Assembly (NCBI GenBank): GCA_008828725.1
Contig: MEHQ01003082.1
Coordinates: 167,641-231,640, forward strand
Direction: 5' to 3'
Source: Saccharina japonica
Taxonomy: Eukaryota; Sar; Phaeophyceae; Laminariales; Laminariaceae
DNA: 64,000 nt
Shown: positions 22,111 to 32,104 of the stretch, in pieces
How positions within the stretch are numbered: the first letter of the stretch is position 1
Layout: every line of letters begins with the position of its first letter
Program-made: the position numbers and the translations under genes
Notes under the pieces: model-generated
Databases searched by the model: none
Seen by the model: the letters and a program-made list of their open reading frames with translations, nothing else
Told to the model about the DNA's origin: nothing

Positions 22111-24965
22111 TAGAAGTGGTCACCAGGAGACAAAACAAACCAAAACGAAAACCGGATAACGAGGCGTTATTATAAAACACAACGGATAAAACAGTTTTTT
22201 TTTCAGCCGGTTTTAAACGGTTTTCCGAAACCGTTTAAAACCGGATGATAACGTCAAACGCCTTCAAATTATTGAACAGAACGGCATGTTTGGGTGAAAA
22301 ATGTGCTGTTGATATGAGGATTCCCCACAACCACAGCGCACGGGGTGACGTGTTTTCAAGGTATAAAATATAACGATTGTTGTGAATAAGACATTGCCGG
22401 TGCACAGGTAATATACACCTACCGGTTACCGTTAAGAAGAGTGATTTCTTCGCTATTACTTGCTTCCTGTTTTTTTTTTCCTATCCCTTGCAGATCAGCG
22501 TATTCCGAAGGTATTGATGCGCGCGGTCTAACTACACTAAGATCATGTAAAAATACCCACACTATTTTTAAGATAACAAATTCCAATCTAATTTCAAGAT
22601 ATTTTTTTTCAGACTAAAATCAACTTTGTTTTTTCAAAGAGACCAGAGAAGTGAAAATACGCTAGACAGAGATGTCGTATTAGGCCAAACGTTACACATA
22701 GTACTACGTACTTTGTGGCTCTTTTTTCTTCACGACTTTTACTTCGCCAACTAACTGAAGATATAGGCGGTGTAACCGTTCTCGTATTAAGTACATGGTG
22801 TACGTCATACGTACGTATTATACGTATCGTTCTTGTATATTGTGCCAGGGCATGTATTGTCGTATACATTATTAGCGTAACAATAAAAAGAGGCAACAAG
22901 ATACTGGCGTAGTTTGCCTGGCACCAGCTCAGGGGTCAGATAGTGGCGAGGCACCCCTGTTTGTTGGAGTTTCCAATCATGGGAACAAAGTTGACGACAT
23001 CGTTGGTCTCCATACGAGGGCTACACCCATTTTCTTTGTTACTGCGACGTATTTATGTTGCTGATAAGATTATGAACTGTTAGCATATAGACGTTGAGAT
23101 CCATAGGTATACATCGTGTATGTGCAGTCACTACGCACTGATACGAGTATATGAGTATCTTAGTCTAGATATTCGGGTAATTGCAATATGCGGATATATT
23201 ACGAGTTTGTCTTACTCGTAGTGCGCTACATTGTATGTCCCAAGCATCTTCATCAGGAACGATGCTGAGAACGTTGCTAGAACGATACTATAACGTTGCA
23301 GAGAACATTACAGGGAACACTACCGACTGCGGTAGAATGCAACTCTCCGTAGCATAGACATTGTGTCGAGATGATCAGGTGCAGGCATCGCCCACTTCGA
23401 TCACTCTACTCTACTCCACTTTCCACTCCTCTTCTCTTCTCTTCTTCCTTTTCCATTGATCCCTGAGATCAATCTTCTTTCCATTATAGCTATTTGAAAC
23501 TCAAAATAGGAGCTTATATATGGTTCTTCCCGAAAAAAGGTCATATCGAGTTTCAAACGTCGCCAAAATAGGCGCTTATTTTCGACATAACGACCAGCGT
23601 GATATTTGGCTCTTCTCAAAATATGTACTTGGTCACTTTTTCGAGCAAGTACATAAGTTTTACTTGGTGGGAAGTTTCTCAGCAATTTATCCTACAATCG
23701 AAGCACCACAGCAGGGCACAAGCATCACAGGACTAAAAGCAAAGCAACACAGGGCAGCAGCACAACTACCCTCGACTTACGGCCTACGCCCGAGCAAACT
23801 GCCCATAGTACGAGCATGGACCCGCTACCAGGAGGCTACCAAAACAGCAGGCGTGCTGCCACCGGCGAGGGTTATCCCGCACAGCCGAGGTCACCCCAGT
23901 TCATGCGTCCGAGCGTCAACAGCTACGGTTCTCCTCCCCGCCTTCTCGGATTCAACACCGGGGCCGGTGTGCGCCAGCCGCTGGGCTTGCGCACAGACAT
24001 GCCGTGCACCAACGCCCAGGTTACGGGTGGTGAGCGTGCGCATGGTGTGTTGGGTCCGGACGGCCCCTGCGCCCCAAGCGCTGCCACCTCGTTCCGTGAT
24101 GGGCCCGGCCCAGCAGGCACTCAAGCTTTGCCTTCACTTGCTTTGACTATGCCAGCACCTGCACGTGCTCAAGCCTGGTGTGCACTCTCCGAGCACACAA
24201 CACAAAAAAGTCCCTCATCACAAACGCGTGCTGCTGAAAGTGGAAAGCCCAAAAGAAGAATAAATCCTGGAAAATTATGTCAGTGTCCTTCGTAAAAGAT
24301 CCACCGTTTTTAAAAAATATGGCATATGCTGAGTTTTAGACGTTGCGGTAAATGTGGCTCTATAGTGCCAAATATTCAATGGCCTGACTCTTCCCTTTGG
24401 AAGGACATAAGGCATAAGCTCGAGTTTCAAATAGGTCTATTATGGCCACAAAAGCGCCTTTTCAAATGATGACTTTTCTTCTTCTTCTCAAGTGACCTTT
24501 ACAGACACTTCGGTGCCACCTCTGCCATCTCTCTCCACAGAAACAGAGCCTCGACACACGCGTCATTCTTTCAGGTTATGAGCCACAACGTGGTACGATA
24601 ACATTTGGTCTTACACGTGTTATGCTGTATACCTTGGTATGATACATGTTTCGATATATTACAACTATAACACGTCAGTCAGCTACTACTGCTGTGGGTA
24701 TCCTATTAATATTACTATTAAATTGTACTGGTGGTGATGGTTCAATTCGGCAGATAATTAGTAAATAATGTTTCCGGTCCTCCCGGTTTTAACCGGTTTT
24801 CCGGTTATATCTGGTTTATATCCGGTTTTATCCGGTTCTCGGTTAACCGGTTTAACCGGCGGAAAAAATAGTTTTTTTTATCAAAAACCGTTTACTCGTA
24901 CAAGCTTGCTGGTTTTTACTAAAACCGGTTTAAGCCAGGTTTTTCGTTACCGGTGCCCACCTCTA
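22111..24965. mobile_element. hAT-like element 3 (2.9 kb, decayed or non-autonomous)
   Basis: The right end read in reverse, tagaggtgggcaccggtaac, is a typical hAT terminus. The left end, tagaagtggtcaccagg, is a diverged match. Both sides then show A-rich sequence, a run of about nine T or A, and repeated CCGGTTTT / AAACCGG motifs (22190-22245 and 24775-24940). The flanks gcaaggag and gtaagggc are only 5 of 8 alike. Two unrelated fragments are an alternative reading. Confidence 0.45.
23816..24295 (+). CDS. Hypothetical Pro/Gly-rich open frame inside hAT-like element 3
   Basis: The 159-codon frame starts MDPLPGGYQNSRRAATGEGY and contains PRLLGFNTGAGVRQPLG and KPKRRINPGKLCQCPS. This stretch has clearly higher GC than the AT-rich element around it. 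Overlapping frames on both strands are also open, which lowers confidence. No domain is recognised and no transposase motif is seen. It may be captured host sequence. Confidence 0.22.
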   Translation: MDPLPGGYQNSRRAATGEGYPAQPRSPQFMRPSVNSYGSPPRLLGFNTGAGVRQPLGLRTDMPCTNAQVTGGERAHGVLGPDGPCAPSAATSFRDGPGPAGTQALPSLALTMPAPARAQAWCALSEHTTQKSPSSQTRAAESGKPKRRINPGKLCQCPS

Positions 24966-25291
24966 GTAAGGGCTAATGATATATTTTGATACATATATCA
25001 TACATCCGACGCAGCATTTACAATTCCTGCAGAATCCGCCAGGACTTCCTACCAAATTGCAGAAGTGCTCCATGTCGCTTGGACAGAGCTCATGCGGCTG
25101 TGTTTACAGCAGACCTTGAAAAAGATGAAACTAAAAATAAATTAAAGTTTGCATGATATACTCGTAAACCTACGGACTACTCGCATACGCACAAATTAAC
25201 GCCCTGATTAAATATTTACAGTGTTGGGTATGTTTGGCTTGATCTCCATCAGCCAAACGAGTGATAGAGTGTTTTAATTACCTACGGGCGG

Positions 25292-25400
25292 GTATGTTGT
25301 CGTTGTTGTCTTCACATTGAAAACCGTGCCGCCAGTACCTCCATCTGTCCGGACTAATCCAACACTTGACGCGGTCGATTCCCGTGGTCACAGGCTAACT
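25292..25400 (-). repeat. Family C 3' end fragment
   Basis: Read in reverse: tgtgaccacggg, then a diverged stretch, then caatgtgaagacaacaacga. This matches the order of the last 110 bp of family C (gtgaccacgggcc ... aatgtgaagataacaacaac). Confidence 0.5.
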
Positions 25401-25924
25401 TACCCAACAAAGTTATACGGAAATAAAAGTGGAACCCGAAGGGTCCGCAAAGCGAAGAAAGTCAGTCAAAAATAGAGAGTCTGGAGCCCTCCGCTCCCCT
25501 CTAAACGCTACGTGAAGGTAAACATAAAACTGGAAAGGTCAACATCACCAATCGAGGGTACACGCCCCCTGATTCTATCTTGGTGCCCCTATAATGCCGG
25601 GGTGTTCCGTGCCGGTTTGACGCCGGTCCGGCAAACAAATCGAGTCCTCCACCCCAACTATGAACGCAGACATGATACGAGGGAAGGGAACTATGGTCCC
25701 GTGCTACTGATGTACCCCCGGCCTGCGGACAGTGTAACTGTAAAATGTCAAACACAGCGAAGGGAAAAAGACAAAGACAAAGAAAAATAGACAAGTCCAA
25801 AGTACAAGCAAACACTCAAACAAACAAGACCACAGAGACAGCACAGACACGTCATCCCGAGTGGGTGGTGCAATGCTGCAGCGATGGGGGGAGGGGAAAC
25901 AACAAACAAAATAGTCCAGGAGAG

Positions 25925-28170
25925 TCAATCCGGCACATACCGCGCAACTCGGTCCACCATTTCTCGCTTCTTTGTTTGCCTCGCCGATTCGTCCTTCTTC
26001 CGCACCCCTCCCGTCCCGTTGGGTTTTGCCGTCTCTTTATTATTGCTAGGCTCGTTGTCTCGCTTGGTCGCTCGTTTTCGGCTAGCTTCCCATTCGTCCT
26101 TGTGCCAGGAGGTCATAAAACTCTCAGCTCCCTGCAGCACTCCCTTATACCACTGCTTTCCTCCCTTCACCTTAGCTGCTTCCGTCCAAATTGAATTGGG
26201 GACTCCGAAGACACACCTCTCGTCGTCTGTCGAGCCGTGCGTAGCCCTGAACGCCTTTAAGTCGTCCTTCAGGCACGTCTGCCTGTTCCGCTCCGGGCAC
26301 CCCGCGCCGGAGTCCTTCCCCCCCACCAGCTCCGCGACCATCAGTCGTTTCGGGAGTCGCCCGTCTGGCTGCCTTGCCACGGCCCCCACGAACAGCAGGC
26401 GCCGCTGCCGGACAGTGGCTTCCACGCTCTGGCACCCGACCCTCTTCAGGGCCTGGGCGTTGGACAGCTTCCGGTAGGTGCCTTGCTTGCGCTGGTGCCC
26501 AATACCTCGCAGCAGCAGCCGGTGGTGTATCGTCCGCAGCAGTCGGTGGTGGTCGCGACGTGGGGCCTATGGCCTGCAACCGTACAGCAGTGCCTCCATC
26601 GCCTCCGCTTGAAGCAGGCGGGCCTTGAGCCGAAACGGTGCTCCAGGCCTATCGAAGAGCTCCGGGCCATACCTCCTGACGCACGCCGACGCTGCTCTGT
26701 TTCTGAAGTTGATCTCCCGGGTGAGGTCACCATATTCGTTGACGAGGCCGCCCAGGTACCGGAACTCGAGGGTTTGGGTGTATCTCTGTCCCGCTGCTTC
26801 CATGATCAGCAGCAGCGGGGGCGGTGTTGGTGGCTTCTGCTTTACGCGCATCAGGAGAGTCTCCGTCTTTTTCTCCGACACCGTCAGCCCGAAATCCCCT
26901 AACAACTGCACGATAATGGTCATCATCCTCGCCAGTCCGTCGGCGGACCTCGATACAACGCCGGCGTCATCGGCATACAGCATCCCCCACACCGCCCTCC
27001 GCACGCGGTCGAGTGATGTCTCCGACCCCGCTCCCGTCTCCTCTTTCAGGAGCACTAGGTTCTGCATGATACCATCGTTCTCGTGAATCGTACGATAAAA
27101 ACCTCTAGGGCCGCGGCGAATAATACGTTGAACAGCAGTGGGGACAGCAAACACCCTTGTCGCAAGCCCTGCGTGACCAGGAACCAGTCCGACAGTTCTC
27201 CATCGTCCATGCGCACCCGGACCCGCATTCCGTCATGGAATTGGCGGATGACGGCAATCATCTCCGCAGGGATCCCGGCCCTGGCCAGCACCTTTCACAG
27301 CAGCTCTCGGTCCACCGAGTCATAGACCTTTTGTAGGTCGATGAAGCACATGTAGAGCGGTATTCTCCTTCTCCGCCCTAGTTCCTAGAGTCGGCGCACG
27401 ACGAATAGCATGCATACGGTGGATCGACCAGGTCGTAAGCCGCACTGCTCCTCCGGGAGGATGTGGTTGGCTTGGCAGAAGGCGCTTAGGCGGTTGGTGA
27501 TGAGTTTGGGGGGGACCTTGCCTACGTGCGATAGCAGCGAGATCCCCATTAAGTTGTTGCAGTTGGACCGGTCGCCCTTCTTGTACGGCACTTCGATGGT
27601 TGCGTCCTTCCATTCTTGCGGGATCTCTCCTCCGTTCCACACGTCGACGAGGATGGCATGAAGGCGCTCCAGGACGACGGGTTCGTCGTCATCGATCTTG
27701 AGCAACTCGGAAGGGAGGGAGTCATGGCCGGGTGCCTTCCAGTTCTGCAGGCCTTTCGTTGCCCGTTCCACCTGCTCGAGGTCTGGCGCCGCTCCCAACC
27801 GTCGGGTGGCTCGCGTCGCTGGTCGTTTCGTCACTATTTCGGCGATGTCTGGGTTCCGGGTGGGGGACTTGGTGTTGAGGAGGGTGCCGAAGAATCCCGC
27901 CCACCGCTGGAGGATGTGTTCCTTGCTCCGGAGCAGCACGCCATTCTCATCTATGACGAACTGCTGCCCCTCCGCTTGTCTCCCGCTGAGGCCCACTGAT
28001 CTCTTAATATGTTTGTACAGCCCTCTCATGTCGCGGTCCTTGTAGACCACTTCGAGCTCCGCCACGTACCTGTCGAGGTGGGAATAGATGCCCGTTTCGA
28101 CTGCTGCAGTCACTCCCTTACATGTTACTTTGAGGGTCCTCCATGTCGCTGTGGTCCAATTGCCCCTCAT
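25925..28170 (-). pseudogene. LINE reverse transcriptase and C-terminal region, broken
   Basis: 28170-27385 covers the N-terminal thumb-side region and the fingers (WKAPGHDSLPSELLK, IPQEWKDATIEVPYKKGD, GLRPGRST). A frameshift or stop follows near 27385. 27291-27055 has [20 protein letters not shown]. 27154-26567 has MLYADDAGVVSRSADG, with the catalytic YADD. After another break, the frame 26425-25925 carries a C-terminal part including VRQRRLLFVGAVARQPDGRL, known from this LINE type. At least three lesions separate these pieces. Confidence 0.85.
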
Positions 28171-28182
28171 CGCGCGGCGCGC

Positions 28183-29262
28183 TTACCGCGGCTTGGCAAG
28201 GGCCTCCTCCAAAGCTACTCTCGTCACTGGGGTCTCACATCTCTCCTGCGTGCGTCGTCTCTGCGGTCCCTCGGGTAGTACCGTCTGCGCCGCGACGAGG
28301 ACGACATTGGTAAACATCGTCGCCATCCCCGCTTTGGTGGTCGCTGGCTCACCCGGTTGTTGGTCGAGGTTGTGGATGAACCGCTCGCTCACCGCCCGTC
28401 GTGCTGTTCTGACCTGCGGTTGATGTCGGCTGATCTGCTGCTGTTCCGGTTTGGTTCGCACTGCTCGGTTGTGGGCAAGTATGCCACCAAGGTCGACGGT
28501 GGCTACCACCATGTTGTGGTCTGAGTCCGCTTTTGCTGGGTGTACCGGTTGGGGAAGGACGACTGCGTTGGACACTCGGCCGCGGAGTGCCTGCCGCGTG
28601 AGGATGTAATCGATGCGCCGGCATTCGTCCCCCGACACACCGATGTATGTGTGCCATATCCCACCTTTACGTGTGGGGAAGAAGGTGTTCGTGATTGCTA
28701 GTCTATTGTTCGTTGCGAAGGTCAGCAGTAGCCTGCCATTGTCGTTCAGCTTATCACGCCCGTGCTCGCCCACGACACGTTCGCCCTCTCCATCCACCCT
28801 CTCTCCCGTCCGCGCATTGGCGTCCATCAGTACATACACACTCTCTTTGGCAGGGATTCCCCGCAAGAGACTGCCAAGTTTTTCCCAGAACCTATGCTTG
28901 CTGTCGGCGGTGGCGACCTCTGTTGGTGCGTACGCCGTTACGAAGTTGACCGCTCCGCGGTTGCCCGTTATCTCAAACCTCACGGCCATAAGGCGTTCAT
29001 CGATATATTCGGTGGTGTATGCAGAGTTCCTGCACATTGATTATTTACCGGCTATTCCCACACCGTATGTTCCACCTGTCTCCGTGCCACAGCAGAACTC
29101 CCATAACCCCGCTGCTGCGAATTCCGTTCGGCCTGCCCTCCTTGTCTCCTGTAGCCCTAATACCGAAACCTTTTGTCTCGCTGCCTCGTACAGGATACTT
29201 CAGGCTCTCCCATAGCCGTTAGCCCCTTTTACAGCCAGAGTCCGCACATTCCAGGTTGCTAC
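28183..29262 (-). pseudogene. LINE endonuclease domain (APE type), broken
   Basis: It begins with ATWNVRTLAVKGANGYGRA near 29260, then an in-frame stop, then VLGLQETRRAGRTEF (the catalytic Glu motif), then another stop near 29044. The longest open part (29037-28183) holds VLMDANARTGERV, NDNGRLLLTFATNNRLAITN, TYIGVSGDECRRIDYIL and SDHNMVVATVDL. These match the motif order of the APE-like endonuclease that nicks target DNA. Two stops show the copy is dead. Confidence 0.85.
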
Positions 29263-29981
29263 CCTAACAAGTGTACTCTGCTGTCTCTCCCGGGCGATGC
29301 GTGGTGCTTTCCTAGCCAGCCTGCACTTCGCCCGTCCCCTCATTTTCCTCCTTCGTTCCCTTTTTTCTGTTTCCGCTCTTTTGCGTTGTGCACTACCGGG
29401 GTATAGTAAACGTTGTCCTGGTCATTGTCTGTTGTACCAGAGATACGCCTCATCCCGGAACGGCTCGACCTTCCAGCTCTGGATTCTCCTCATTTCTCTC
29501 TCTGGTGCATACCCACACGGTGTGCGGTCACTCCGCCACCCTCTCCGTGCTCTCTGCTGCTGTATGGCCCCCGTGCCCAAGCCGGGGCGTTAGGGTCTAA
29601 CCCCATCTGCAGCCACCCGAGCTGGCTGCGTCACGAGCTACCCTGATCTCACGATAGCGGTAACTTCCGACTGCCAGACTCAGGATCCCCCCCTCAACGG
29701 TGCTAGGGACTGTGTATCCGTCTGGGTTGGATGGTCTTTCGAGGTTTAAGTCCACTTGCGGACCTCTGCCTACCTCAGCAGGGAGGCAGGCCGGGGGAGT
29801 TATGATGCCATCATTTTTAAACCACGGTTACGCCACTAGGTCGAGTGACTCAATCTAAATTTAATGCATTTCTGTTTTTGTTGTCGCAGAGTAGCAAATG
29901 TGACCATGGTAGACGTAGCTTATGGTAGGGGTTCCCCATTTTGTCCCGAGGTTCCTCGGTTTAGGAGTTATTTAACTCCAT

Positions 29982-30331
29982 TCCGGTCGCCCCCGTGGGC
30001 TAGCAGGTAACCACGAATCCTGTTAAAGTCAAGATCATGAGTTCGAGCCCCCCCGAGTGCATGCTCGTAGGGACTTTTTCTCGCAAAAAATATATCTTGA
30101 CTAGCGGAAAGCGCGAGAGCGTGAGTTAGCAAATTTCGATGAAGATCGACGAGCGTTGGGAAAGCTGAACCCTCTGCGCGATAAAAATCAAGGCAAGAAC
30201 AGTAGTGGGGGAAGAGGGAGAGGAGCCTATTTTGTGACCCGGGATCTGAGTTACGACTAGGGAGGGAGAAATACAGAAGTTCGAACGTAATACATGGGAT
30301 GGGAAAACAAAAAACAAAAAAACTGCAGTAG
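29982..30331 (+). mobile_element. SINE family A, subtype II, full copy
   Basis: The head is CCGGTCGCCCCCGTGGGCTAG and atcatgagttcgagccccc. The body has gactagcggaaagcgcgaga and the tail is gggaaaacaaaaaacaaaaa. It lies just beyond the 5' end of the LINE. Confidence 0.83.
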
Positions 30332-30757
30332 TCTAAACTGATTTCAAGAACACATAGAAGTGCAGCCCAAGGAACAATCCCGTGGTCTAGGTACCTGGTA
30401 TAGGCAAAATGGGGTTGCAAAAAACGGATGGCATTCTGATGATTTTGGGTCAAGGAGCACCGTAATTCAGAAACGATTTTGGGTAAAAAGCGCTACCCCT
30501 ATCGTAGCACGGGTCGGTGGTGCATACAGCATATGCATATCGAAAACCAGAAATATGAACACTCAACAAATGCCAACAAATAAGGTTGTTACTCCGCCGA
30601 GTGGATCTAATCGGCGGAACATATTTGACATACAAGCGGCCATTGTACGGCAAAGCTAGTGTGATTGAGGGGTTGCCTAGAGGGTGGGTTGCGTCCTTAT
30701 TTACTGTAGTTTCGGCAGGCCGACATTATTATTAGCCGCTTTAAGTTACAGACTCTT

Positions 30758-30955
30758 CTCTTCCCGATATATATTCAAACATTTGCGACATGACGCCTGC
30801 AGACATAGTAGTAACCTGCAAGAGTTCGAACCTGAAAAGCAGGTACAGGTTCTTCCCGATATTTATCTTATAACGTTTGCCACATGATGCCTGGAGAAGT
30901 AATCACCACCTGCAAGTGGACGAACCTGAAAAACACCACCTGCAGCAGATAATCG
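30758..30955. repeat. Tandem duplication (~98 bp x 2)
   Basis: The unit ttcccgatat.tat, acatttgcgacatgacgcct, acctgcaag, cgaacctgaaaa occurs at about 30758 and again at about 30852, with 20-25% differences. One frame reads alike in both copies (TCKSSNLK and TCKWTNLK), which hints at old coding sequence, but stops surround it. Confidence 0.65.
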
Positions 30956-31775
30956 CACAAGTGGTGCCAAACGAGGGTCAACCAACGCACTCAATACACG
31001 GGAACCTCCAGGCCACGACCATCCCAAGCTCAGACACGGAAGAAGTACGAGAGAGCCGGCAATGAGTTGGAACACAGAGTCATGACCTCCGCGGTAGAGG
31101 ATCTACGCAACGATTGTCGAGTTCCGAGCACAAGAAGCCATGCATCTGAACAGAACCAAGGATTCGGAAACAAATCTCGCGTAGCCGTGCGTAGCCCATT
31201 CGACCTTGCAAGAGGAAAATATTGATCTACAAGCGAAGTAATGGGTGAGGAGCCTTGTGCGTTTGAGGAGCGTCGACGCGTTGGACGAAATACTTAACTG
31301 CCGTGTAAACCACACGGGAAACGAAGGGAGGGGGAAACGTCGGTGGTCCTGCTCGATTAGGTCGATCCTGTTCCCGCCTGAACCGGTACAGTACAAGTTG
31401 GACTGTCTTGTTGTCGGCCAAACAGCGGTTTAGTATTGCCGCGTTGCATGTTGTCGCGTTCAATATTATTGATTGCCGGTTATTTCTAATACCATACCGT
31501 ACATACCCTCGTAATACCGTACCGTACATACCCTCGAAAACACGTGTTGATTGGAACCTCCACGAACCCGTGCTGTGACGTTAGCATCGCTTGGGGTATT
31601 TCACCGGGACTTTCAATAATATGATGGCGCGACCGGAGCGCAGCCTGTGGAGGCCATCAGTATGTAACATGATCCCTATTAATAGGTTGTATGGAAGGGG
31701 GACATTTGTTCGAGATATTCATATATATATATATATATATTCTTCGAAGTATTACATACTTCGACATCTATTTTT

Positions 31776-32104
31776 CATGCCATTTATATTTTCCGCCCTC
31801 CGTTGCTCAGTACTTCCGTGTCGTACCTCAGGTCCGGCCCCACAATGTTGGCTCTTCTACGTCGTCCCGAACTTGGGCTCGCGCCTTGCATTTGCATCGC
31901 GAGAATACTTCAGCCCTTTCTACCCTCGTCGACTATTAATAGCATTGAATTGCGCCTCGCCACGCTGCTAGGCGCGCTCAGCAGTTGTTTCCGTTCTATA
32001 TTGTTATGTTTGAAAACATTCTCATACATCCGACCCAAGTAATATTCGCACCGCGGAAACCGACTCGGAGTATGATTCGAGGGTACCACTAGATCGTCGG
32101 GGCG
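31776..32104 (-). mobile_element. SINE family A, old diverged copy
   Basis: The body is recognisable in reverse (gtcgtacctcaggtccgg, gcgagaatacttcagccctt, ctaccctcgtcgac), as is a degenerate head ending gtcggggcga. The divergence is clearly higher than in the other copies. Confidence 0.65.

Larger units (their letters stand above)
25500..29815 (-). mobile_element. Decayed APE-type non-LTR retrotransposon (LINE)
   Basis: Read on the minus strand, the element has a GC-rich 5' region (about 29815-29330), an endonuclease domain, a reverse transcriptase domain, a C-terminal region and a 3' UTR reaching about 25500. The whole segment is richer in GC than its surroundings. Stops and frameshifts break the coding region in several places, so the copy is inactive. 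I could not find a clean tail or target-site duplication; both ends are approximate. The clade is not assigned. Confidence 0.85.

Noticed and set aside
26483..26902. Plus-strand open frames across 25.7-29.6 kb
   Set aside because: They are shadows of the minus-strand LINE domains, which have clear endonuclease and reverse transcriptase motifs.
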